Shown here piece after piece: positions 25,686-34,100 of a stretch of 50,363 bases of DNA (the stretch's first letter is position 1; each line of letters opens with the position of its first letter). Below the pieces are notes generated by a model, which was given only the letters and a program-made list of their open reading frames with translations, had not been told where the DNA came from and searched no databases. The translations under genes and the position numbers were made by a program. The DNA is from Pseudomonadota bacterium (lineage in GTDB: Bacteria; Myxococcota_A; UBA9042), in assembly GCA_005792545.1 (NCBI GenBank), contig SXRM01000301.1:1-50363 (forward strand). Direction: 5' to 3'.

Positions 25686-25796
25686 GAAAACTCTCCTGCA
25701 TATCGGCCGATTGGCCGTGCGTCTGGTGGGGGAAGGCGGCGCGGGCGGTTCCTGCTGCGGGCGCCGGTGGGCTGCGACGCACGGCCAGGGCTGGCG

Positions 25797-25816
25797 ATCT
25801 TGGCGACGTCCAAGAT
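25797..25816. promoter_or_regulatory. Operator-like dyad in a divergent intergenic region
   Basis: ATCTTGG (25797-25803) and CCAAGAT (25810-25816) are perfect inverted repeats around 6 bp, centred between the divergent genes starting at 25685 and 25951. It fits a dimeric regulator site. TTGACT/TTGACA words at 25821 and 25829 lie just to its right, but no good -10 box follows. Confidence 0.35.
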
Positions 25817-25950
25817 GGCGTTGACTCATTGACACCGCCACGATTCCCAGGGCGCCACGAAACCCCTATGCTTTCGCCCCGCGCGCGGGCCGCGCCCTGC
25901 TCACTTGCCCTGCTGGTCGCCGGATCAGCGCGTCCGCGAGAGCCGAGACC

Positions 25951-28089
25951 ATGACCGAACCAGGCACCTTGTCCCCTTGCCGCCGCGGCCTGACCGCCAG
26001 CCTGCTGGCTCTTGTGCTGGCGATGACGGCGTGCGGCAGTGCCGAACCGACACCTGCGAGCGGCGAGCCTGACGCTGGCGGCAGCATCTTCAACCTGGAC
26101 GTCAAGCTGGGTGGCGGCGATGCCAAGGTGGGTGCCGACGCCACCGCGGACACACCCAAGACCGATAGCGGCGACGTGCAGGATGCGGCAGCGACAGAGA
26201 CGGCCAGTGGATCTGGCGTGACGGGCCTCGCCATTGCCGCCACAGAGTCGCTGGCGGTCGGCGGTCGCTTTGCGCTCAAGGTCACAGTGACACGCAGCGA
26301 TGGCAGCAGCGGCGCCCCGACTGCTGCTGAAACGGTTGCCTGGTCGGTCGACGGCGCAGCGGTCCTACCCGGCGCCAAGCTGACCGCTGACCCGGCAGCG
26401 CAACCCAAACTCGGCGTGTTCAGGGACAGCAAGACCGGCGCTTTGGCGCTGGTGGCCGTCCGGCCCGGCAACGCGACGATCAAGGCGGCAATCGGCGGCG
26501 TCGAGTCCAACGAGCTTGCGGTGGCGATGGCCTTTCCAGAGGACGCGGCGCTGCGCTTGTCCGCTCCGACTGCCAGCGGCAAGTGCAAAGGCGATAGGCA
26601 GAAGGACGCGGACGACACCATCAGGCTGGAGGGCAAGGCCTTTGGGGCTGGCGGCCTTACGTTGACTGTGCGCTTCCCAGCGACCGCCGTGGCTGGCGAC
26701 AGCTTCGACCTGGAAAAGACCCCGCAGTCTGGGGCGCTGCAGTTGCTCGCGGTGGTACCCGACCTCGGCGGTACGCAACTCAAGATTCCCCAAGGCCGCA
26801 TCTGGGTGGACCAGACCGACAAGGGGTGGTTCAAGGGCACGTTTCTAGGTACCTCGGCGAGCCTGGTCCCGGTGGTCGGCACGTTCGCGGTTGAGCGCAA
26901 TGGCGCCTTTGGCATCGACCTGCTCGACGACGGCTTGCAGATCGCGACCTCGACCACGCCCAAGTTCACCGCAACCGGCGACCACCACAGCCGGGTGTCG
27001 GTATCGGCTGCGCCCGCAGGCCAGGCCATCGTGCACTGGCGCTCGATCCACGATGTGACCACTGCAGACTTCGCGCGCGCCGCCGTCGAAGCGCACAGTG
27101 GGCAAGTCACGCCACTTGACCCGCTGGTGTCCAAAGCGATTGCAGCCGTGCTCGTCGATGACGGTAAAGGCACGCTAGTGCCCAAGGCAAAGGGCGACTT
27201 CTTTGGCGCGGCGTCGGTGGCCACCTCCGAGGGCAAGACGCTGGTGGTCTGGGAAGGCAAAGCGGCCAAGGGGTCGGCCGCGCCGTATCAGGTGAGCGCC
27301 CAGCTGCTCGACGAAGCGTACAAGCCCACTGGCGCCGTGCTGGCGGTGGCGAATGACGAATGCTGGGGCGAGTGCAAGCCGCAACTGGTCGGCCTGCCGA
27401 ATTCGCGCTGGATGGCGGTGTGGGGCATACCGGCCGGCGGGGGGGTGCGCGGTGCGCTGCTGGATGGCAACGACCTGAGCGCACCAGAAAAGCTGGTGAC
27501 CCTGGTGGCGGCGCCGGCCACCAGCCCGGCGGTCGCCAGTCTGGACGCCAACGTGGCCGTTATCTGGCGCCAGACCGGCAAAGGCACGCGCTATCGGCTG
27601 TACTCCAACACGCTTGCCTCCAATGGCCCGGAGCAGGACCTCGGCCTCGCCACCTCCAACCCGCCGGCACCGCAAATCGTGGCCGTCGCTACGCCGCCGA
27701 GCTTCGCGGCCGTGTTCTTTGCCCCTGCCGCAGACCTCAAGCTGCGGCGCATCGGTCTGAACGCCTCGGTGCTGGGGCCGGCGGACGTGCCGTTGGCGAC
27801 GGGCATCGCGCGGATGGCGGCGGCCGCAGGCAAGCCAGGACAACTGGCACTGGTCGAGCGCTTGTACGGCCAAGGTGCGGACCAGCCGCAGCTGCGGGTG
27901 CGCAAGGTCGCCGTCGCCAGCGCAGGCGATCCCGGCGCGACGCTCGGGCTGCCCGTCGAACTGGCCAACAGCGCGGCAAAACACCCCGTGGAGGCCGCGA
28001 TCGCCTACGTGCCCGAGGCCGACACCTTTGTGGTCGTGTGGGCCGGCGATACCACCAGCGACGGCGTTTGGGTGCAGCGTTTCCGATAG
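25951..28089 (+). CDS. Large surface lipoprotein with Ig-like (Big_2-type) domain
   Basis: 712 residues from ATG 25951. Lipobox MTAC (Cys28), then ~60 residues of Asp/Ala/Thr-rich linker. Residues ~85-195 form a bacterial Ig-like domain (VTGLAIAATESLAVGGRFAL, then VAWSVDGAAVLPG, then VAVRPGNATIKAAIGGVESN). The remaining ~500 residues are beta-strand rich with recurring WSVDG, VAVWG, LVVWEGKA and VVVWAGDT words, probably a beta-propeller or beta-sandwich chain. Few Cys. I recognise no enzymatic motif. Likely a cell-surface recognition or structural protein; divergent from the DUF4139 gene. Confidence 0.7.
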   Translation: MTEPGTLSPCRRGLTASLLALVLAMTACGSAEPTPASGEPDAGGSIFNLDVKLGGGDAKVGADATADTPKTDSGDVQDAAATETASGSGVTGLAIAATESLAVGGRFALKVTVTRSDGSSGAPTAAETVAWSVDGAAVLPGAKLTADPAAQPKLGVFRDSKTGALALVAVRPGNATIKAAIGGVESNELAVAMAFPEDAALRLSAPTASGKCKGDRQKDADDTIRLEGKAFGAGGLTLTVRFPATAVAGDSFDLEKTPQSGALQLLAVVPDLGGTQLKIPQGRIWVDQTDKGWFKGTFLGTSASLVPVVGTFAVERNGAFGIDLLDDGLQIATSTTPKFTATGDHHSRVSVSAAPAGQAIVHWRSIHDVTTADFARAAVEAHSGQVTPLDPLVSKAIAAVLVDDGKGTLVPKAKGDFFGAASVATSEGKTLVVWEGKAAKGSAAPYQVSAQLLDEAYKPTGAVLAVANDECWGECKPQLVGLPNSRWMAVWGIPAGGGVRGALLDGNDLSAPEKLVTLVAAPATSPAVASLDANVAVIWRQTGKGTRYRLYSNTLASNGPEQDLGLATSNPPAPQIVAVATPPSFAAVFFAPAADLKLRRIGLNASVLGPADVPLATGIARMAAAAGKPGQLALVERLYGQGADQPQLRVRKVAVASAGDPGATLGLPVELANSAAKHPVEAAIAYVPEADTFVVVWAGDTTSDGVWVQRFR

Positions 28090-28244
28090 AGCATCTGCTG
28101 TCAGGCGCGGCCCGGGCGTATTGCACCACCCGCACCTTTTCAGCTATGGTGCGCGCCCTTGGCTGCGGTAGTCGCCGCGCCGCCCCATCCGCCTCGTCTA
28201 CCTCCCCCACCGCAGCGCCAGTCCCGGCGCAGGAGCCTTCCGCC

Positions 28245-29408
28245 ATGTCCCAGCTTTCCGCACGCCTTGTGGCCGCGTTCTTCGCGGTGGGCCTGGGCGC
28301 AGCCCCATTGGTTGCTCAGGCCGAGACACCGCCGTTCGACGCTGGCAGCACGCCTCCGGAAGACGCGACTGTTTTGACGGACACCAGCGGCCCGGTCGAT
28401 GCCGCTGTGGACGCCACCGGCAGTGACGCGGTGAGCAGCCCCGACTCGGTATCGCAGACCGACGCGGGCATCGCGGACACCGGCACCGCTGACACCGGCC
28501 CGACCTCGTTCAACGAGAACCCGTGCTGGGATGTGAAGTGCCCAAAAGAGACCGCGGCATGCAAGGCCGACAAGGTGTGCGCCGCCTACATCGCCTGCAA
28601 GGGCGACCAGGACTGCCTGAAAAAAGTGGTGACATCCCAGGCGGTCCAGGACGCGGTCAACAAGCTCTTGACCCCGATGCAGGACTGCGGCTGGAAGTCG
28701 TGCAATGACCCCAATGGCGGCACCTGCAAAGGCAACTGTGGTAAGTACCTGGGCGCCAAGGCCAAATGCAACTGCGATGACGCCTGCAAGCAGTACAACG
28801 ACTGCTGCGCGGACAAAGACGCGGTCTGCGGCAAGGGCACCTGCAAGGGTGCTTGCGGCAAGGTCGGTACCTTCGCCGACGGTTCGGCAATGCCGCAAAA
28901 TGGGGCTTGCTACTGCGACGCAGAGTGCGCAGCGAGCGGCGACTGCTGCGACGATATCGCCCAGCATTGCCCGGGCACGGGCGGCGGCGGTGACACCTCT
29001 ACTGCGGCCGACGGCGGCGCGTGCAAGCCAGCGTGCACCGGCAAGAACTGCGGCGACGACGACAGCTGCGGTGGCACCTGCCCCGGCGCGTGCCCCGGCG
29101 GCGGCATTTGCTTTACGGACTCGGCAACCAGCAAGAAGGCCTGCAAGACCAGCGGCGGAACGGCCGATACTGCGGCGACCGGCGACGCTGGCACAGCAGA
29201 CGGCGTGACCACGGCCGGCGGCGACGCTGCCGGGACGCTGACCGACGCGAAGGCCGATGCGGCCAAGCCCAGCACGACGGGCAATAACACGACGACGTCG
29301 AGCGGTGGCGGTATTTGCTCCAGCAGCACGCGTCAACCCGGCAATGGCTGGCTGATTGCTCTGCTCGCCGTGGGCCTCGCCGTCGTGGTGCGCCGCCGCC
29401 TGGTGTAG
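28245..29408 (+). CDS. Cys-rich surface protein with somatomedin-B-like domains and MYXO-CTERM anchor
   Basis: 387 residues. ATG 28245 with AGGAG at 28231-28235; in-frame ATG 28146 would add residues without a signal. Type I signal peptide with likely cleavage after AQA (~27). Linker of D/T/A repeats, then ~25 Cys. Two blocks fit somatomedin-B-like folds: CKGNCGKYLGAKAKCNCDDA followed by CKQYNDCCADKDAVC, and CKGACG...CYCDAECAASGDCCDD...C. A third CKPACTGKNCGDDDSCGGTC block is shorter. A second Thr/Ala/Asp linker leads to the C terminus: CSSS, GNGWLIALLAVGLAVVV, RRRLV. That is a MYXO-CTERM-type signal, processed and anchored via its Cys. Somatomedin-B domains are known mainly from animal proteins. 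Weak promoter words TTGCAC...TATGGT at 28121-28150. Confidence 0.72.
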   Translation: MSQLSARLVAAFFAVGLGAAPLVAQAETPPFDAGSTPPEDATVLTDTSGPVDAAVDATGSDAVSSPDSVSQTDAGIADTGTADTGPTSFNENPCWDVKCPKETAACKADKVCAAYIACKGDQDCLKKVVTSQAVQDAVNKLLTPMQDCGWKSCNDPNGGTCKGNCGKYLGAKAKCNCDDACKQYNDCCADKDAVCGKGTCKGACGKVGTFADGSAMPQNGACYCDAECAASGDCCDDIAQHCPGTGGGGDTSTAADGGACKPACTGKNCGDDDSCGGTCPGACPGGGICFTDSATSKKACKTSGGTADTAATGDAGTADGVTTAGGDAAGTLTDAKADAAKPSTTGNNTTTSSGGGICSSSTRQPGNGWLIALLAVGLAVVVRRRLV

Positions 29409-29423
29409 GCGCGACGCAGAACC

Positions 29424-29879
29424 ATGCTTGACCGTGTGGGCGGCATCGACGGCCTGCGTTCGATAGTCGCGGATTTCGTAGCGCGTCTGTGCCGGGATCC
29501 GATGATCGGGTTCCACTTTTCCGGTATTGATCCCGCACGCTTGACTGCGCTTGAAACGCAGTTCGCAGCTCAGATGCTGGGCGCCGATGTGGCCTACGAA
29601 GGGCGGCCCATCGGAGCGGCGCACGCACGTCACCCGATTACCGGCGGCCACTTTGCCCGGCGGACTCACCTGCTGCGGCAAGTGTTAGCGGATCACGGCG
29701 TGGCAGACGAGGTGCAGCAGGCGTGGCTGACGCACACCGAACGCTTGCGGCCGGCGGTGCTCGGCAAAGAGCTTGTGCGCGCCAACATCGGCCCCTGCGA
29801 CCATCCGGGTCTGGGAGCGCTGGTGACGGAGGTCGCGGCCGACGGGTCGGTCGCGGGCGAGCGGGGGCGATTGAGTTAG
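29424..29879 (+). CDS. Truncated haemoglobin
   Basis: 151 residues from ATG 29424, 15 bp after the previous stop. MLDRVGGIDGLRSIVADFVA is helix A/B, DPMIGFHFSGID the B-C corner with aromatic residues, YEGRPIGAAHARHPITGGHF helix E to F with proximal His76, and VQQAWLTHTERLRPAV the last helices. This fits the 2/2 (truncated) globin fold; the exact group is not assigned. Such globins bind O2 or NO, and roles in NO detoxification or oxygen sensing are known from other bacteria. Its TAG shares three bases with the TAA of the convergent esterase. Confidence 0.78.
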   Translation: MLDRVGGIDGLRSIVADFVARLCRDPMIGFHFSGIDPARLTALETQFAAQMLGADVAYEGRPIGAAHARHPITGGHFARRTHLLRQVLADHGVADEVQQAWLTHTERLRPAVLGKELVRANIGPCDHPGLGALVTEVAADGSVAGERGRLS

Positions 29880-30658
29880 CGCGACCGCCGCGCGACGTGC
29901 ATGCGAATCTGCCGACGCCACCACACCCACTCGTGCGAGACGTCGGTGCCCCAGATATCGCGCCACAAAGGGATTCCTTTGGCGGACAAGGCTTTGGCCA
30001 GTTTCTCGGTCTCGGTCAGGCAGGTCTGCTCGAAGTTGCCGCGGCCACACACCAGGGTAATGTGGGTCTGCCGGCGGATGCGGTCGAGCGGCTCGCCGCT
30101 GAGGTTCCAGGCGTAGGCGAGCGGGTCGCTGTAGTAGACGCCGTCTTCGGCGTGTCCGTCGGTGAAGTAGCGACCGTTGTAACGTCCTGAGAAGCCGACA
30201 GCCTGGCTGAACAGCTCGGGGTACTTGAGCGCAAAGTTGACCGCGTACATGGCGCCGACGCTGGCGCCCATCGCCACCAGATCGCGGCGGCCTGATTCGC
30301 GGCGAATGCGCGGCACCAACTCGTGGACAATAAAGCGCTCGTAGGCGTCGTGGCGGCGCATGCGCTGACCGACATCCCAGTGGTCGGCGGTCCAGGTCTC
30401 TGACACGTTCGTCTCGGGGCAGTACAGGCGCACCTTGCCGGTGGCGAGCAGGTCGCCCAGCGCCTCCACCACGCCGTGGTGCTGCCACTCGTGGGCATAG
30501 CCGCCGGCCGTCGGAAACGCGACCAGTGGCCAGCCTGCATGGCCAAACGTCCACATGTGGACCGGTCGACCGAAATGGTCGCTCGGCATACGCTCGTAGT
30601 GGGCGCTCAACGGATTGGACAACATCGGTTGCCGGCTGACAGGGTGCAAATTCGACAT
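29876..30658 (-). CDS. Esterase D/putative-esterase-type alpha/beta hydrolase
   Basis: 260 residues from ATG 30658 (alternative start 30682). FGRPVHMWTFGHAGWPLVAF is the start of the fold, AMGASVGAMYAVNFALKYPE the nucleophile elbow (Ser within GASVG), CGRGNFEQTC a possible acid region and GTDVSHEWVWWRRQ the His region. It matches the putative-esterase family (esterase D/PHB-depolymerase-like lipases) that includes siderophore and formylglutathione esterases. No signal peptide, so cytoplasmic. The substrate is open. Confidence 0.68.
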   Translation of the reverse strand: MSNLHPVSRQPMLSNPLSAHYERMPSDHFGRPVHMWTFGHAGWPLVAFPTAGGYAHEWQHHGVVEALGDLLATGKVRLYCPETNVSETWTADHWDVGQRMRRHDAYERFIVHELVPRIRRESGRRDLVAMGASVGAMYAVNFALKYPELFSQAVGFSGRYNGRYFTDGHAEDGVYYSDPLAYAWNLSGEPLDRIRRQTHITLVCGRGNFEQTCLTETEKLAKALSAKGIPLWRDIWGTDVSHEWVWWRRQIRMHVARRSR

Positions 30659-31171
30659 GGGCACGCGCAGGCGCAGCCGCAAACCGCGGCCGGAATACAG
30701 AGCCTAACGGATCACCCGCCCGGTGCAAGGTGCGCTGGGGCGTGCGCGCCCGGCCACAGCATCGGCACTGATCGGCATGTCATGGTCGGTGCGCCGCAGC
30801 CCGCCCGGACACAATGCGCAGAAAATGCTTGGGTTTCGATACACGACGCACAGCCGCGTCCGCACGGCGCAAAACTTGCGCATTTCGCCAGGGGCACAGC
30901 TGGGGCCGCACCTGGCTTGGCGACCGGCCAACCGTCGTGACGCAATCAACACACATTTTCATCGAGTTGGCGGTGTCGGAACTGCCCATTGGCGGTGTCG
31001 GAACTGCCCAGTTGCCACGAAGTTGCGTGGCCACGAGTGGTCGGCGCGCCCCACGATGCCACATGCGGCGGTGATGATATTGCAGCAGCGAGCGCCTGCC
31101 CCGTAATGTCCATTCTGCGGCCTATCGCGCCGTCACGGGTCTACATGGTTGTCCGCGCCGAGCCGCAAGTC
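30659..31171. other. 513-bp divergent intergenic region
   Basis: Between the minus-strand esterase start (30658) and the chosen plus-strand start (31172). It contains a 22-bp direct repeat (separate entry) but no convincing gene; short ORFs here lack ribosome-binding sites and domains. A weak promoter-like pair TTGCAG (31080-31085) and TAATGT (31104-31109, 18-bp spacer) could serve the large repeat protein. Confidence 0.5.
30967..31010. repeat. 22-bp direct repeat, two copies
   Basis: TTGGCGGTGTCGGAACTGCC plus CA occurs at 30967-30988 and again, identical, at 30989-31010. Its 22-bp period equals that of the array at 9216. It lies about 160 bp upstream of the thrombospondin-repeat gene. Confidence 0.9.
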
Positions 31172-34100
31172 ATGTTTGGTTGCTTAAACAGCCCTTGGTG
31201 GCGCCATTCGCAGCTGCGACGTGCCCCGCGCTGTCTGGCAACGCTGTTTGCGGTAGTCGCTCTCGGGGCGTGCGGTGACGACATCGCAGAAATCGGACCC
31301 AAGACGACCAATGCCGGCGCGACTGCAGACAACGGCGTAAGCCACACAGACGCGAGCACGAGTCCCGACCTGAGCTTTGCGACCGCCGACGCTGGGGGCG
31401 CCGACCTGACCGCGCGCACCGGCGATGCGACGGGCGATCCGGACCTGGTTTTTGGCTTGGACGATACCGACGCGGCGTCGGAGGACGCGGAGGACGTTTT
31501 CGAGGACGCAACCGCAACGGATGCCGAGCCTGGCGATGGCTCCAGCGAGGATGGCGACGGCGATGGAGCTACCGATGACGGCGGTAGCACCGGCGATCCT
31601 GACGCGGCGGCAGACGGCGAGCCAGGCGACGCGGTGGCAACGGAGGATGCCGGCGCGGATGATCAGGGCGCCGGCGCAGATGGCGGCGAAGACGCGACCG
31701 GCCCGCAGGATGGCTCCGGAGCGACCGATGATGCATTGACCAGCGAAGACGGCGGCACGGTCGCGACCGATGCGCTGGCCACTGCGGACGGCAGCACCGC
31801 CGACGCGACCGCGAGCAGCGACAATGGGCCAGCGGGCAGCGATGCCGGCAACGTGGACGTGCCAGTGACTGGCGACGCCGGGGGCCAGTCGGACATTGCG
31901 CCGCCCTGCCCTACCAAAGAGACGCTCTGCGACGGCAAAGACGACAACTGCAATGGCCAGATCGACGAGGGTTTTGCGGACAGTGACGGCGACAAACTGG
32001 CGGACTGTGCCGATACAGACGACGACAACGACGACATCGCCGATGGCGCAGACAATTGCGCCACTGCGGCCAACAAGGACCAGGCGGACCTCGACGGCGA
32101 TGGGCTGGGCGACCCCTGCGATCCCGATGACGACGGCGACAAAGTGCCGGACGCGACCGACAACTGCGCCAAGCAAGCCAACGCCAGTCAGGCCGACAAC
32201 GACAAGGATGGCGCTGGCGACCTGTGCGATGCGGACGACGACAACGACGGGGCCCCGGATGACGCAGACCTGTGCCCGAAGGTGGCCGACAAAGCCCAGA
32301 CCGACAGCGACGGCGATGGCTTTGGCGACGCCTGTGACACGGACGACGACGACGACAGCGTGGCCGACGCGGGTGACAACTGCGCGCTGGTCGCCAACAA
32401 GGACCAGAAGGACAACGACGGCGATAAGCTGGGCGACGCCTGCGACGGCGACGACGACAACGACGGCGTCACGGACGACAAAGACAATTGCAAGCTGATG
32501 GCCAACCCGGGTCAGGCGGACGCCGATGGCGACGGGCTCGGCGATGCGTGCGACCCGGACGATGACAACGACAGCGTGGTGGACGGGCAGGACAACTGCG
32601 CGGCGGTCGCCAACAAGGACCAGATCGACAGCGACAAGGACGGAGCGGGCGACCTGTGCGACGCCGACGACGACAACGACCTGGTTGCGGACGCGGGCGA
32701 CAACTGCAAGCTCGCCGCCAACAAAGATCAGGCGGATGCGGATAAAGACGGCCTGGGCGATGTCTGCGATCCGGACGACGACAACGACAGCAAGTTGGAC
32801 ACGACCGATAACTGCCCGCTTGTCGCCAATCCGGACCAGAAGGACAGCGACAAGGACGGCCTGGGGGACCTGTGCGACAATGACACGGACGCCGACGGCG
32901 TCGTCGACCAGGCCGACAACTGCAAGACGGTGGCCAACAAGGACCAGGCCGATACCGACAAGGATGGTCAGGGCGATGCCTGCGACGCCGACGACGACAA
33001 CGACGGCAAGCTCGACGCGGCCGACAACTGCGCGCTGGTGGCCAACGCCGACCAGAAAGACACCGATGGCGACAAGCTTGGCGATGCGTGCGACGGCGAC
33101 CTCGACGGCGACACCATTGCCGACGCCAAAGACAACTGTGTTGCAGTGGCCAACACCGACCAGAAAGACAACGACAAGGACGGTGCGGGCGACGTCTGCG
33201 ATGCGGACGACGACAACGACGCGGTCGCGGACGGCAAAGACAACTGCGCGCTCGTCGCCAACCAGGGCCAGCTGGATACCGATGGCGACAGCCTGGGCGA
33301 CGCCTGCGACCTGGACGATGACAGCGACGGCGTGCTCGACGCCGTCGACAACTGTGTGCTGCAGGGCAACGCCAACCAAGCCGACGCGGACAAGGACGGT
33401 ATCGGCGACGTCTGCGACCCTGACGACGACAACGACTCTGTGGCGGACGGCGCTGACAACTGTGCGGTCGTCGCCAACAAGGACCAGGCCGACAACGACG
33501 GCGACAAGCTTGGCGATGCCTGCGACCCCGACGACGACAACGACGGCGTCCTAGATGGCGCCGACAACTGCAAGCTGGTTGCCAATGCCAACCAGGCCGA
33601 CAGCGACAAAGATGGTGTTGGCGATGCCTGCGACGCCGATGATGACAACGATGGCCTCGTCGATGGCGCCGACAACTGCGCGCTGGTCGCCAACGCCGAC
33701 CAGAAAGACAGCGACAGCGACAAGCAGGGCGATGCCTGCGACGCCGATGACGACAATGATGGCGTGGTCGACGGCGCGGACAACTGCAAGCTGGTCGCCA
33801 ACCCCAACCAGGCAGACGGCGACAAGGACGGCGTAGGCGATCTGTGCGACGGCGACGACGACGGCGACGGCGTGCCCGACGCGATCGACAATTGCCCGAC
33901 CGTCGCCAACCAGGCGCAGATCGACACCGACGGCGACAAGTTGGGCGACGCTTGCGACCCCGACGACGACAACGACACCGTGCTCGATGCAGCGGACAAC
34001 TGTGCACTGCAGGCCAACGCCAACCAGGCCAACAACGACAAAGATGCGCAGGGCGACGTCTGCGACACCGACGACGACAACGACGGCGTGCTTGACGGCG

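Noticed and set aside
22383-25832. 1149-codon plus-strand ORF
   Set aside because: Antisense to the UPF0104 and DUF4139 genes, Gln/Arg/His-rich with no domain and no ribosome-binding site.
30683-30966. Small genes in the esterase/TSP3 intergenic region
   Set aside because: Short ORFs overlap each other in several frames and have no ribosome-binding site or recognisable sequence.
31184-33379. 731-codon minus-strand ORF in the TSP3 region
   Set aside because: Produced by the 108-bp repeats (multiple of three) read backwards; the Val/Ile-rich product is a mirror of the Asp codons.
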